In this document: positions 45,136 to 54,952 of the stretch, piece after piece
Numbering within the stretch: position 1 is the stretch's first letter
Layout of the letters: each line of letters opens with the position of its first letter
Origin: JALZAI01 sp038212215
GTDB lineage: Bacteria > Actinomycetota > Actinomycetes > Mycobacteriales > Jatrophihabitantaceae
Reading direction: 5' to 3'
Length of the DNA stretch: 64,000 nt
Assembly (NCBI GenBank): GCA_038212215.1
Contig: JBBQUT010000016.1
Location: 26,948-90,947 of the forward strand
Notes under the pieces: generated by a model
Database searches by the model: none
Seen by the model: the letters and a program-made list of their open reading frames with translations, nothing else
What the model was told of the DNA's origin: nothing
Position numbers and translations under genes: made by a program

Positions 45136-45894
45136 TCAGGGCTGCTCGTCGACCAGCCTGTGCAGCTCGGCGAGTTCGGCACGAGTGAGCTCGCGTATCG
45201 TCGCGACGCGCTGCCCGCCGAGCTGCACCGGTCCCACGGCCGTCCGCACCAGACGCTGAACGGGGTAGCCGACCTCGGCCAGCAGCCGCCGGACGATGTG
45301 GTTGCGGCCCTCGTGCAGCACAACCTCCACGATGGCGCGATCGCCGCTGGCTTGGACGACCCGGAACTTGTCGGCGCGGGCCGGCCCGTCGTCCAGCTCG
45401 ACGCCGTCCAGCAGCCGGCGTCCCACGCCGCGGCCCACGGGCGCGGGGACCGTGGCGAGATAGGTCTTCGAGACGCCGAAGGCTGGGTGCGTCAGCCGGT
45501 GTGCCAACTCGCCGTCGTTGGTCAGCAGCAGCAGCCCTTCGGTGTCGCCGTCCAACCTGCCGACGTGAAAGAGCCGCTCCGGTCGGTCAGCGACCAGATC
45601 GCCGACGGTCGGACGCCCGCGATCGTCCGACATGGCAGACAGGACGCCGCGCGGCTTGTTCAGCGCCAGGTAGACCAGGTCGTCTCGGACGTTGATCCGC
45701 GCTCCGTCCAGGCGCACTACCGCTGTCGCGGGATCGACCCGGGTGCCCATCTCGAGCACCGTGACACCGTCGACCGAGACCCGTCCAGCCGCGATCAGTT
45801 CCTCGCAGGCGCGCCGCGATCCGATTCCGGCCGCCGCGAGAACCTTTTGCAGGCGCACTCCGAGCGGCCCTGCGGGGCTCGACGACGCGTTCAC
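45136..45894 (-). CDS. rluB: 23S rRNA pseudouridine synthase RluB family
   Basis: The 252-residue protein has an S4 domain (LQKVLAAAGIGSRRACEELI) and the RsuA/RluB catalytic motif GRLDGDTEGLLLLTNDGELAH split around the catalytic aspartate near residue 103. It isomerises one uridine of 23S rRNA. GTG 45894 overlaps the scpB stop as GTGA, so it is translationally coupled to scpB. Confidence 0.94.
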   Translation of the reverse strand: MNASSSPAGPLGVRLQKVLAAAGIGSRRACEELIAAGRVSVDGVTVLEMGTRVDPATAVVRLDGARINVRDDLVYLALNKPRGVLSAMSDDRGRPTVGDLVADRPERLFHVGRLDGDTEGLLLLTNDGELAHRLTHPAFGVSKTYLATVPAPVGRGVGRRLLDGVELDDGPARADKFRVVQASGDRAIVEVVLHEGRNHIVRRLLAEVGYPVQRLVRTAVGPVQLGGQRVATIRELTRAELAELHRLVDEQP

Positions 45895-46484
45895 AGCTCG
45901 TCGTACTCCAGCCCCTCGAGCTCGGGCAGCAGCGGCGCCAGGGAGGGCAGTTCGGTCATCGACTGGATCCCCATCCGTTCCAGGAAGAGCGCCGAGGTTC
46001 GCAACAGTCCGGCACCGCTCGCCTGGTCCGTAGCCGCCTCGACAACGAGACCGCGGGTCAGCAGGGTGCGCACCACGCCGTCGACGTTGACACCGCGGAT
46101 CGCCGCGATTCGGGAGCGACTCACCGGCTGCCGATAGGCGATGACGGCCAGCGTCTCCAGTGCCGCCTGGCTGAGGCGGGTTCGCTGGCCGTCCTGCAAG
46201 AACGCCTCGACCTGCGGCGCGTACGCCACCCGCGTGTACAGGCGCACCCCACCCGGAGCGTCGCGCAGTTCGATGCCCGCCGCCCGCTCGTCGTACCCGG
46301 TGCGCAACGTCTGCAGGGCAGCCTCGATCTGGGCGACGGGCAGGCGCAGTGCGGCACCCAGGGATTCCAGGCTCAGCGGGGCGTCAACGACGAACAAGAT
46401 CGCCTCCACCGCCCCGGCGACCTCAGCGGGATCGGTCGGCTGCGCCACGTCAATGTCCGGCACCCGCTCGCACGCTTCGCTCAC
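45891..46484 (-). CDS. scpB: Segregation and condensation protein ScpB
   Basis: ScpB is the winged-helix subunit of the SMC-ScpAB condensin. The 197-residue protein has AGAVEAILFVVDAPLSLESL and ALETLAVIAYRQPVSRSRIA. The start, GTG 46484, lies in the last copy of a 71-bp repeat, so the first seven codons (Met-Ser-Glu-Ala-Cys-Glu-Arg) are repeat-derived. The start overlaps the stop of a repeat-encoded mini-ORF as GTGA. The C-terminus LEGLEYDEL is acidic. Confidence 0.93.
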   Translation of the reverse strand: MSEACERVPDIDVAQPTDPAEVAGAVEAILFVVDAPLSLESLGAALRLPVAQIEAALQTLRTGYDERAAGIELRDAPGGVRLYTRVAYAPQVEAFLQDGQRTRLSQAALETLAVIAYRQPVSRSRIAAIRGVNVDGVVRTLLTRGLVVEAATDQASGAGLLRTSALFLERMGIQSMTELPSLAPLLPELEGLEYDEL

Positions 46485-46626
46485 GGCCGAGCCTCGCTGC
46501 GCTCGTTCGGCCGGCCAAGCCCGATCACATTGGTTCGCTCGCAAGCGTCGCTCACGACCGAGCCTCGCTGCGCTCGTTCGGGCGGCCAAGCCCTGCAACA
46601 TTGGTTCGCTCGCAAGCGTCGCTCAC
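46481..46626 (-). repeat. Two tandem 71-bp MIRU-like repeats between scpA and scpB
   Basis: Two full units encode mini-ORFs 46626-46552 and 46555-46481, each GTG plus 23 codons plus TGA (75 bases with 4-base overlaps). The first GTG overlaps the scpA stop at 46623 and the last TGA overlaps the scpB GTG at 46484. Unit sequences differ at only a few positions. Confidence 0.9.
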
Positions 46627-47516
46627 TGGTACTCCTCGTCCACGCTGGTGTGCGCACCATCGCTGTTTGCGCCGGGCTGGCCGATCCAGCGCACCCGCAA
46701 CTCGGCCAGCGGCGCCGCCTGGTCGAAGCGAACAGCACCGTCGCGAAACAGTTCCAGCAGGCCGAGGAATCGCGCGACGATCTCGAGAGTCGATCCACAG
46801 TCAACGACGAGGCTACGGAACGTCGCGGCACCGGCTTGCTCGAGGCGCGCCCGCAGGATCGCCATCTGCTCGCTCACGCTGACGCGGGGTGCGTGCACGT
46901 GCTCGAGCGACACCGTCGGGACCGGTCGGGGCGCGAGCGCCGAGGCTGCCAGCGCAGCGAACTGCTGCGCCGTGACCTCGATAAGGACATCCGGAAGCAG
47001 CTTCGCGTAGCGAGGTTCGAGTTCCGCGGCCCGCCCGTAGCGTCGGCCCTGAGTTCGCGCGAGCTCCGCGAGATAAGCGGCCGCGAGCTTGTACGCGCGG
47101 TACTGCAGCAGCCGCGCGAACAGCAGATCCCGCGCCTCCAGCAGAGCGAGATCCTCCTCGTCCTCGACCTCGGCAGACGGGAGCAGCCGCGCGGTCTTGA
47201 GGTCGAGCAGGGTCGCAGCGATGACGAGAAATTCGGTCGCCTGGCCGAGGTCAAATCCGCCAACCCCGGAGATGTGGCTGATGAATTCATCGGTGACCTG
47301 CGACAGCGCGACCTCGGTCACGTCCATCTGCCGGCGCGAGATCAGGCTCAACAGCAGATCAAACGGACCCTCGAAGTTGTCCAGCCGAACCCGGAACGAC
47401 CCGTCCGCCGCCGGTGCCGGGTGGGTGCTGTGCTCGGGCTCGATGGATAGCGCTTCGATGTCGAGCGCGTCGTCGGGCGACAGGTCGACGCCCGTCGGAT
47501 CTGGCCACTCACTCAC
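46623..47516 (-). CDS. scpA: Segregation and condensation protein ScpA
   Basis: ScpA is the kleisin of the condensin complex. The 297-residue protein has FRVRLDNFEGPFDLLLSLI, the typical N-terminal kleisin motif, at about residue 40, and the conserved helical ATEFLVIAATLLDLKTARLL. GTG 47516 overlaps the TGA of the upstream repeat mini-ORF. The stop (TGA, 46623) overlaps the GTG of the next repeat mini-ORF. The order parA-scpA-scpB-rluB is conserved in actinobacteria. Confidence 0.93.
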   Translation of the reverse strand: MSEWPDPTGVDLSPDDALDIEALSIEPEHSTHPAPAADGSFRVRLDNFEGPFDLLLSLISRRQMDVTEVALSQVTDEFISHISGVGGFDLGQATEFLVIAATLLDLKTARLLPSAEVEDEEDLALLEARDLLFARLLQYRAYKLAAAYLAELARTQGRRYGRAAELEPRYAKLLPDVLIEVTAQQFAALAASALAPRPVPTVSLEHVHAPRVSVSEQMAILRARLEQAGAATFRSLVVDCGSTLEIVARFLGLLELFRDGAVRFDQAAPLAELRVRWIGQPGANSDGAHTSVDEEYQ

Positions 47517-47616
47517 GGCCGAGCCTCGCTTCGCTCGTTCGGACGGCCAAGCCCGATCACATTGGTTCGCTCGCAAGCTTCGCTCACGCTTCGTGCAACC
47601 GCCGCACGTGCCTCAC
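47513..47616 (-). repeat. MIRU-like 71-bp repeat between parA and scpA
   Basis: One full unit encodes a mini-ORF from GTG 47587 to TGA 47513 (75 bases). It is joined to the parA stop at 47613 by an 11-codon ORF (47616-47584) that overlaps both neighbours as GTGA. The mini-ORF's TGA overlaps the scpA GTG. Confidence 0.88.
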
Positions 47617-48557
47617 GCGGGCTTTCCCGCCCTGGCGAGGACTTCCCGGGCGAGATTTCGGTACGCCGTGGCGCCCGCCGAGTTCGACGCCCACGCGGTG
47701 ATCGGCTGACCGGCCACCGTGGTTTCCGGGAAACGGACCGTCCGCGCGATGACGGCGTCGAACACCGTGTCGCCGAACGCCTCGACCACTCGGGAGAAGA
47801 CCTCGCGGCCGTGCAGCGTGCGCCCGTCGTACATCGTCGCGAGGATGCCGTCGAGCACGAGCGCCGGGTTGAGTCGTTCGCGCACCTTGTCGATGGTGTC
47901 CATAAGCAGGGCAACGCCGCGCAGGCTGAAGTACTCGCACTCCAGCGGAATGATCACGCCGTGCGCTGCAGTCAGTGCGTTGACGGTGAGCAAGCCCAGA
48001 GACGGCTGACAATCGATGAGGACGTAGTCGTAGTCGGCAAGTACCGGGGCCAAAGCTCGGGCCAGGGTCTGCTCACGAGCGACCTCGTTGACCAGTTGCA
48101 CCTCACCAGCCGACAGGTCGATGTTGCTCGGCAGGAGATCGAGTCCGGCGACCGCGGTCTTGAGCAACACGTCGTCAATGCCGACACCGCGCTCCATGAG
48201 CAGGTTGTAGACGGTGCGATCGAGCTGGTGCGGTTGCACGCCCAATCCCACGGACAAGGCGCCCTGCGGATCGAAGTCGACGAGCAGCACGCGCCGGCCG
48301 CATTCGGCCAGCGCTGCGCCAAGATTGATCGCTGAGGTGGTCTTTCCGACGCCGCCCTTCTGGTTGCACAGCGCGATCACGCGGGCCGGTCCGTGCCGAT
48401 CGAGCGGCAGCGGTTCCAGCACCACACGCTTGGGCCGCGCGACCGCGGGATCGGCGGAGGGCGACGCAGGAACTGAGAACAGCTCGCCAGAGTCTGCGTC
48501 GGGCTCGGTCGGTGCAGACGCCGCGTCGGTAGGCGCCGGATCTGTCGACATCGCCAT
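47613..48557 (-). CDS. ParA/Soj-type ATPase of the scp operon
   Basis: The 314-residue protein has a deviant Walker A (CNQKGGVGKTTSAINLG) after an acidic, Ala/Pro-rich leader, and the ParA boxes VLLVDFDPQGALS and YVLIDCQPSLGLLTVNAL. It corresponds to Rv1708, the ParA-like gene in front of scpA, not to the oriC-linked parA. ATG 48557 is eleven bases after GGGAGG; ATG 48578 and 48551 are alternatives. It probably works with the condensin on chromosome organisation. Confidence 0.9.
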   Translation of the reverse strand: MAMSTDPAPTDAASAPTEPDADSGELFSVPASPSADPAVARPKRVVLEPLPLDRHGPARVIALCNQKGGVGKTTSAINLGAALAECGRRVLLVDFDPQGALSVGLGVQPHQLDRTVYNLLMERGVGIDDVLLKTAVAGLDLLPSNIDLSAGEVQLVNEVAREQTLARALAPVLADYDYVLIDCQPSLGLLTVNALTAAHGVIIPLECEYFSLRGVALLMDTIDKVRERLNPALVLDGILATMYDGRTLHGREVFSRVVEAFGDTVFDAVIARTVRFPETTVAGQPITAWASNSAGATAYRNLAREVLARAGKPA

Positions 48558-48671
48558 GAACCGGCCCGCCTCCCTCATTGCTTTCGCCGCCGTGACGGCA
48601 CGCCCTTCTTCCCGCCTGGGACGCTACCCCAGCGCTGCGACGTCCGTGCCCGAGTCATGAAATGCCGCCGT

Positions 48672-49616
48672 TCAGCCCAGCGCGCGCGGGTGCGCCGTCG
48701 CGTAAACCTCGCGGAGCGCCTCGACGGTGACCAGGGTGTAAATCTGCGTCGTCGTGACCGACGAATGACCAAGCAGTTCTTGGACGACCCGGACATCGGC
48801 TCCGCCCTCCATCAGGTGCGTCGCGAACGAATGGCGCAACGTGTGCGGCGAGATTCCCGCACTCAGCCCCGCTCGCTCGGCCGCGGTCGTCAGCACCATC
48901 CAGGCCGACTGCCGAGACAGCGGACCCCCGCGCGCGTTGAGCAGCAGCCGGGAAGTGCCGGCACCTGCGGCGGCGAGCGAAGGTCGTGCCTGCACGAGAT
49001 AGGCATCGACCGCACGGGCCGCGTATGTTCCCAGCGGCACGCGCCGCTGCTTGCCGCCCTTGCCGCAGAGCAGCACGCTGCGCTCGGCCAGATCGACGTC
49101 GTCGATCGCGAGGCCCACCGCCTCGGAAATGCGCGCGCCCGTCCCGTACAGCAGTTCCAGCAGTGCCCGGTCGCGCGCGGCCAGAACTGTGCCCGGGTAA
49201 CCCGCCGCCGCGAGCAACCGCTCCACGTCCTCGACACTGATGGCCTTCGGCAATCGCCGCGGTGTGCTTGGCGGACGTACCTCGTGGGCGACGTCGACGC
49301 CGACAAGTCCGTCCCGCAGCGCAAAGCGGTGCAGTCCCCGCACCGCAATCACGGCGCGGGCCGCGGACGGTGCCGAGAGCGCCTGGTGCATCTCGTCGCC
49401 CTCGCGCAGGTACGCCAGGAACGCAGTCACGGCCGCAGCGTCGACGTCCACGATCGAGGTGACCGCGCTCGCGTCCAAGTAGTCGACGTAGCGATTCAGA
49501 TCGCGACGGTAGGACGCCAGCGTGTTCGTGGCGACACCGCGTTCGACAGCGAGGTGATCGAGGTAGGCGTGCACGACCGCCGCGGGCGCGAGCCGCCGGC
49601 TCGCAATCGCCGTCAT
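48672..49616 (-). CDS. xerD: Tyrosine recombinase XerD
   Basis: XerD resolves chromosome dimers at dif with XerC. The 314-residue protein has the SAM-like N-domain and the catalytic residues Arg (GTGARISEAVGL), Lys (GKGGKQRRVPL), His-x-x-Arg (HTLRHSFATHL), His (LLGHSS) and Tyr (QIYTLVT). ATG 49616 overlaps the Nudix stop by four bases. It is the housekeeping gene (Rv1701 position), not a mobile-element integrase. Confidence 0.95.
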   Translation of the reverse strand: MTAIASRRLAPAAVVHAYLDHLAVERGVATNTLASYRRDLNRYVDYLDASAVTSIVDVDAAAVTAFLAYLREGDEMHQALSAPSAARAVIAVRGLHRFALRDGLVGVDVAHEVRPPSTPRRLPKAISVEDVERLLAAAGYPGTVLAARDRALLELLYGTGARISEAVGLAIDDVDLAERSVLLCGKGGKQRRVPLGTYAARAVDAYLVQARPSLAAAGAGTSRLLLNARGGPLSRQSAWMVLTTAAERAGLSAGISPHTLRHSFATHLMEGGADVRVVQELLGHSSVTTTQIYTLVTVEALREVYATAHPRALG

Positions 49617-50257
49617 CGACGGCCTGGATCAAGCGCGAGAGGTGCCGCCCCGGGGCGATCCGGCCAGGCTATGTCGGTGGGGCGAAGCCCCGCCCAGCCG
49701 TGCGACCGGGCGACCTCGGCTGCCAACAGACCGGCCACGGCAGCCGCATTGGTGATCTCGCCGGCACGCACCCGGGCCACTGCTTCGGTCAGCGGCACTC
49801 GCGTCACCGTCATCGCGACCTCCTCGTGCTCGCGGACGAAGCCTCCCGGATCAGCGGCATGGCTCAGTTCGCGCGCGAGGAACACGCGGATCGCCTCGTT
49901 GGAGAAGCCCGGGGAGGTGACGAGATCCAGCAGTACGTCCCAGCGCCCGGCCTGCAGTGATGCCTCTTCAGCAAGTTCACGCTGCGCGGCGCTCAGCGCC
50001 GATTCGTCGGTGACATCGAGCAGCCCAGCGGGCAGCTCGTCGAGGCGGCGGCGTACCGCCAGGCGGTATTGATTGACGAGCACGACGTGGTCGTCGGCGT
50101 CGATCGCAACAACGGCAACAGCCCCCTGGTGGTCAACAATTTCACGGTCCGCGGTGCTGCCGTCGGGCATCGTCAACGTGTCGCGGTGCAGCGAGATGAT
50201 TTTGCCTCGAAAGAACCATTCGGTTCCCGTGACGCGGTACTCCCCCGCATCGCTCAC
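49613..50257 (-). CDS. Nudix hydrolase, ADP-ribose pyrophosphatase type
   Basis: The 214-residue protein has the Nudix box ESALSAAQRELAEEASLQAG (residues about 96-115) and corresponds to Rv1700, an ADP-ribose pyrophosphatase. GTG 50257 lies in a 71-bp repeat and overlaps the repeat's TGA; the first four codons are repeat sequence. It is coupled to xerD downstream. The leader in the same frame upstream is repeat DNA, not conserved protein. Confidence 0.9.
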   Translation of the reverse strand: MSDAGEYRVTGTEWFFRGKIISLHRDTLTMPDGSTADREIVDHQGAVAVVAIDADDHVVLVNQYRLAVRRRLDELPAGLLDVTDESALSAAQRELAEEASLQAGRWDVLLDLVTSPGFSNEAIRVFLARELSHAADPGGFVREHEEVAMTVTRVPLTEAVARVRAGEITNAAAVAGLLAAEVARSHGWAGLRPTDIAWPDRPGAAPLALDPGRR

Positions 50258-50449
50258 GGCCGAGCCTCGCTGCGCTCGTTCGGGCGGCCAAGCCCGATCA
50301 CACTGATTCGCTCGCAAGCTTCGCTCACGACCGAGCCTCGCTGCGCTCGTTCGGCCGGCCAAGCCCTGCAACATTGGTTCGCTCGCAAGCGTCGCTCACG
50401 ACCGAGCCTCGCTGCGCTCGTTCGGGCGGCCAAGCCCGATCACACTCGC

Positions 50450-50453
<4 letters not shown>
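50254..50453 (-). repeat. MIRU-like repeats between pyrG and the Nudix gene
   Basis: Two full 71-bp units and one shortened by 17 bases. GTG 50453 overlaps the pyrG stop. The shortened unit fuses in frame to the next unit (42-residue mini-ORF, 50453-50325), then a normal 75-base mini-ORF (50328-50254) ends in the TGA that overlaps the Nudix GTG. Confidence 0.9.
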
Positions 50454-52195
<1,742 letters not shown>

Positions 52196-52358
52196 GGAAG
52201 TTCACTTTAACACCCGCGGCGGCCCCGCTGCGCCGACGCGCAGGTCCAGCCGCTCGGCAAAGAACGAAATCCCGACATCGACCCGCTCGCCGGACCCACT
52301 CGCGAACCGACCCGAGCCGAGCTATCTGCCGTCCACGCGCCCCGCGACGCGCCTTGAT

Positions 52359-52448
52359 CATTGGCCGCTGTGCAGCGCACTGCCGCTGCAGGAAGCGCAA
52401 CGATCACTCAGCGATCGACCGTCCGCGCCGCTGGATCATTGGCCGCTG
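52359..52448 (+). repeat. 15-bp direct repeat upstream of pyrG
   Basis: GATCATTGGCCGCTG occurs at 52359-52373 and again at 52434-52448, 75 bases apart, in the otherwise featureless spacer before pyrG and overlapping the weakly supported open frame. No inverted symmetry is obvious, and the role is unknown. Confidence 0.6.
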
Positions 52449-52734
52449 CCGAGCGCTCGCTGACCGGCGTTGCGCATTGTTGATCTTGCTGCGGGCCGCG
52501 CCCGCGGGCCTGTTCGTCGAGCAAGCCACTCGCGTACAGCTGACGCAGCAGGCGAGCACGGGCGAAGGTCGTGAGCGCGAACGGCGACGCCGCGCCGGTG
52601 ATCACCTGCCTGGGCACGAGCTCGGTCTGGCAGCCCCGCTCGGCTCGGGGGAGCAGCGGCGCGACGACATCGCCGAGACGCCGGCGCACGAACGCGACGA
52701 GGACCAGCACGGCGGGTGGCGCGGGAAGCCCCAT
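52408..52734 (-). CDS. Hypothetical protein overlapping the mctB stop
   Basis: An open frame of 108 codons whose ATG overlaps the mctB stop by one base (TAATG), so it is placed for coupled translation. The product is hydrophobic at the N-terminus (PPAVLVLVAFVRRRLG) and then Arg/Ala-rich; the last third is low-complexity and contains one copy of a DNA repeat. In many actinobacteria a longer membrane gene follows mctB, and this may be its remnant. No family is recognised. Confidence 0.35.
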   Translation of the reverse strand: MGLPAPPAVLVLVAFVRRRLGDVVAPLLPRAERGCQTELVPRQVITGAASPFALTTFARARLLRQLYASGLLDEQARGRGPQQDQQCATPVSERSAAANDPAARTVDR

Positions 52735-53648
52735 TACCTGGCCGGAGTGGGGAAGAGCGCTTGCGCACCCTTCTCGGTGCCGTAGTGCCCGACCTGGGCG
52801 TTCTCAGCGCCGCTCATCGCGAGCGCGGTGGATACCTGACCGAATCCGGTGTCGGCATTGTCGATCGTCGAAACGTTCGACTTGTCCGCACCCGACCGGA
52901 TGAGCGCGATGATGCCGTTGGCCTGCGCCGAACCGCGATCACCGGCCACGACCACGCGACCGCCAGCCTTGACCAGTGCAGTAACGAGGTCGAGTTCGCT
53001 CTGCCCGGCGTAGGAGTTCTTGGGCTGCGAACCAGAACCGACGACGACCACCGAGCGCGCGGGTTCGATGCCCTGCGGGTCAGAGGTGATCATGTGCAAC
53101 GAGGAGAACCCGCGCAGCACCGTCTTGAGGTCGCTCGTCTCGCCCTTGCCGACCAGTACGTATGCGAGCAGTGCCCCACCGAGCTTTCCCGGGTCGTTGG
53201 TCTGCGGAAGCGTCAGACCGAGCGGGTGCGCCGGCCCGGTCGCGAGCGCGGTGATACTGCTGCCTTGGGACGGGTCGGTGAAGCTCGCGGCCAGCGACAG
53301 CCGTCCGGTGATCGTCGCCCCGGCGGCGGCGAGCTCGGTCGCGACACCGTCCTGCTCGCCGGTGCTGGCGCCCGGCAGCGCCACGACAAGCACCTGCTTG
53401 GCCTTCAACGTGCCGGCGACCAGTCGCGAGCCGAAGCTCGACGCGAACTGGCCGGCGGTATCGACCTGACCCTGCAGGCTCTTGACCTGGTCGGCAAGAT
53501 GGGCGCGGTCGGTCTTGAGGTCGTTGACCTGGAGCCGCAGGTCATGAGTCACCGGCCCGTTCAGCGCAGTGGTGCCCACCACGATGCCGACGGCCAGTGC
53601 CAGGAACACCCCGACCAGGGAAACGATGTGATAGCGAAAGGAAATCAC
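52734..53648 (-). CDS. mctB: Copper transporter family protein MctB
   Basis: The 304-residue protein starts ISFRYHIVSLVGVFLALAVG, the single N-terminal helix, then a coiled coil (VNDLKTDRAHLADQVKSLQ) and a periplasmic domain. It corresponds to Rv1698 (MctB/CpnT-independent outer-membrane copper protein of mycobacteria). In non-mycobacterial actinobacteria the same family is common and a copper role is not proven. GTG 53648 overlaps the steA stop. Confidence 0.9.
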   Translation of the reverse strand: MISFRYHIVSLVGVFLALAVGIVVGTTALNGPVTHDLRLQVNDLKTDRAHLADQVKSLQGQVDTAGQFASSFGSRLVAGTLKAKQVLVVALPGASTGEQDGVATELAAAGATITGRLSLAASFTDPSQGSSITALATGPAHPLGLTLPQTNDPGKLGGALLAYVLVGKGETSDLKTVLRGFSSLHMITSDPQGIEPARSVVVVGSGSQPKNSYAGQSELDLVTALVKAGGRVVVAGDRGSAQANGIIALIRSGADKSNVSTIDNADTGFGQVSTALAMSGAENAQVGHYGTEKGAQALFPTPAR

Positions 53649-54823
53649 GAGAACAGGTCCTGAATCCGGTGGAAGGTGTTGTCGATGCCGTGCCCGATGT
53701 CGGTGAGGTAGAGCCGCCCGCTGTCGGACACCGACAGGACCGCGACGACTGCGACGAGTGCCGCGATCACGACCAGTAACAGCGCTGCGGCGGAAATCCG
53801 GTTGCGGTAGATCCGGGTCACGCCGCGGGCGTCGACGAGCTTGCCGCCGATCCGCAGTCTGGTGAGAAACGTCGAGGCCATACCGGCGCGGCCCTTGTCG
53901 AGGAACTCGGTGAGCGTGGCGTGCGTGCCGACCGCGACGATGAGCGCGGCGCCCTTGTCGTCGGCAAGCAGCATCGCGGCGTCCTCGCTGGTGCCGGAAC
54001 TGGCGAACAGCACGGTCTCGATCCCGAGATCCTGCACCCGCGGCAGGCCCGGCGCCCGGCCGTCCGCGTAGGCGTGCACCACCACCTCGGCACCGCTGTT
54101 CAGCGCGGTATCGGACACCGCGTCCATGTCCCCGACGATCACTTGCGGCTTGTAACCGGCTTCCAGGAGCGCGTCCGCACCGCCATCGACACCGATCAGC
54201 ACCGGCTTGTACTCGCGGATGTAGTGCTTGAGCGACTTCAGGTCCTGCTGATAGTCATAGCCGCGCACCACCACCAGCACATGCTTGCCGGCGAACGTGG
54301 TGCTGACGTCGGGGATGCCGATTCCCTCGAGCAACAGTTCTCGGTCGCGGCTCATGTACACCGAGGTGTTGACGGCGAACGCCTCCAGTTGCGCCGAGAG
54401 CCCGGACTTCGCCTCGTCCATCAGCTCGGCGATCGACTCGACGTCCTGCGGTGTGCCGGTGCTGACTGCCGAGCCACCGACGAACACGGTATCGCCGTCG
54501 ACCCGAATCTTGGTGCCTTCCTTGATCGCAGCGAAGACTTCGCTGCCGACGTTGTCGAGCAGCGCGACACCCTGTCCGACGATCAGCTCCGGACCGAGGT
54601 TCGGGAACCGTCCGGAAATGCTCGGCTGCGCATTGATAATGACCGCGGGACGAGCCGCCACGAGCGCTTGCGCGGTGACCCGGTCGAGGTCGACGTGGTC
54701 GATAACCGCGATGTCACCCGGGTTCAACCGACCGGCTAGCCGGGTGGTGCGGCGGTCCATCCGGGCGACACCGCTGATGCCCGGCAGTACTTCGGCACGC
54801 CGGCGCAGGGTCGCAAGTCTCAT
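53645..54823 (-). CDS. steA: SteA family cytokinetic protein
   Basis: The 392-residue protein has a thiamine-pyrophosphokinase-like region (GVDGGADALLEAGY, then VIVGDMDAVSDTALNSGA) and a helix near residues 340-365 (ISAAALLLVVIAALVAVVAVL). It corresponds to Rv1697 and to Corynebacterium SteA, which works with the mctB neighbour SteB in septal cell-wall splitting. ATG 54823 was chosen over an upstream frame that is not conserved. Confidence 0.88.
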   Translation of the reverse strand: MRLATLRRRAEVLPGISGVARMDRRTTRLAGRLNPGDIAVIDHVDLDRVTAQALVAARPAVIINAQPSISGRFPNLGPELIVGQGVALLDNVGSEVFAAIKEGTKIRVDGDTVFVGGSAVSTGTPQDVESIAELMDEAKSGLSAQLEAFAVNTSVYMSRDRELLLEGIGIPDVSTTFAGKHVLVVVRGYDYQQDLKSLKHYIREYKPVLIGVDGGADALLEAGYKPQVIVGDMDAVSDTALNSGAEVVVHAYADGRAPGLPRVQDLGIETVLFASSGTSEDAAMLLADDKGAALIVAVGTHATLTEFLDKGRAGMASTFLTRLRIGGKLVDARGVTRIYRNRISAAALLLVVIAALVAVVAVLSVSDSGRLYLTDIGHGIDNTFHRIQDLFS

Positions 54824-54952
54824 GAGGCCCCATCGTGCCACCCATCGTGCGGTCGAAGGCGGCGCCACGCGGGTTGCACTCGTGAACACATCCTCGCGCA
54901 ACGCAGGGCCGTCGCGCGGTGGGGCGTCAGCGGGCCGTCGCGCGGCGGGACG

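Noticed and set aside
46478..47587. CRISPR array
   Set aside because: Repeats are 71 bp and directly adjacent without unique spacers, and they code for coupled mini-ORFs.
48672..49616. Mobile-element integrase
   Set aside because: The tyrosine recombinase is in the conserved Nudix-xerD-parA context and is the housekeeping XerD; no attachment site or phage genes are near.
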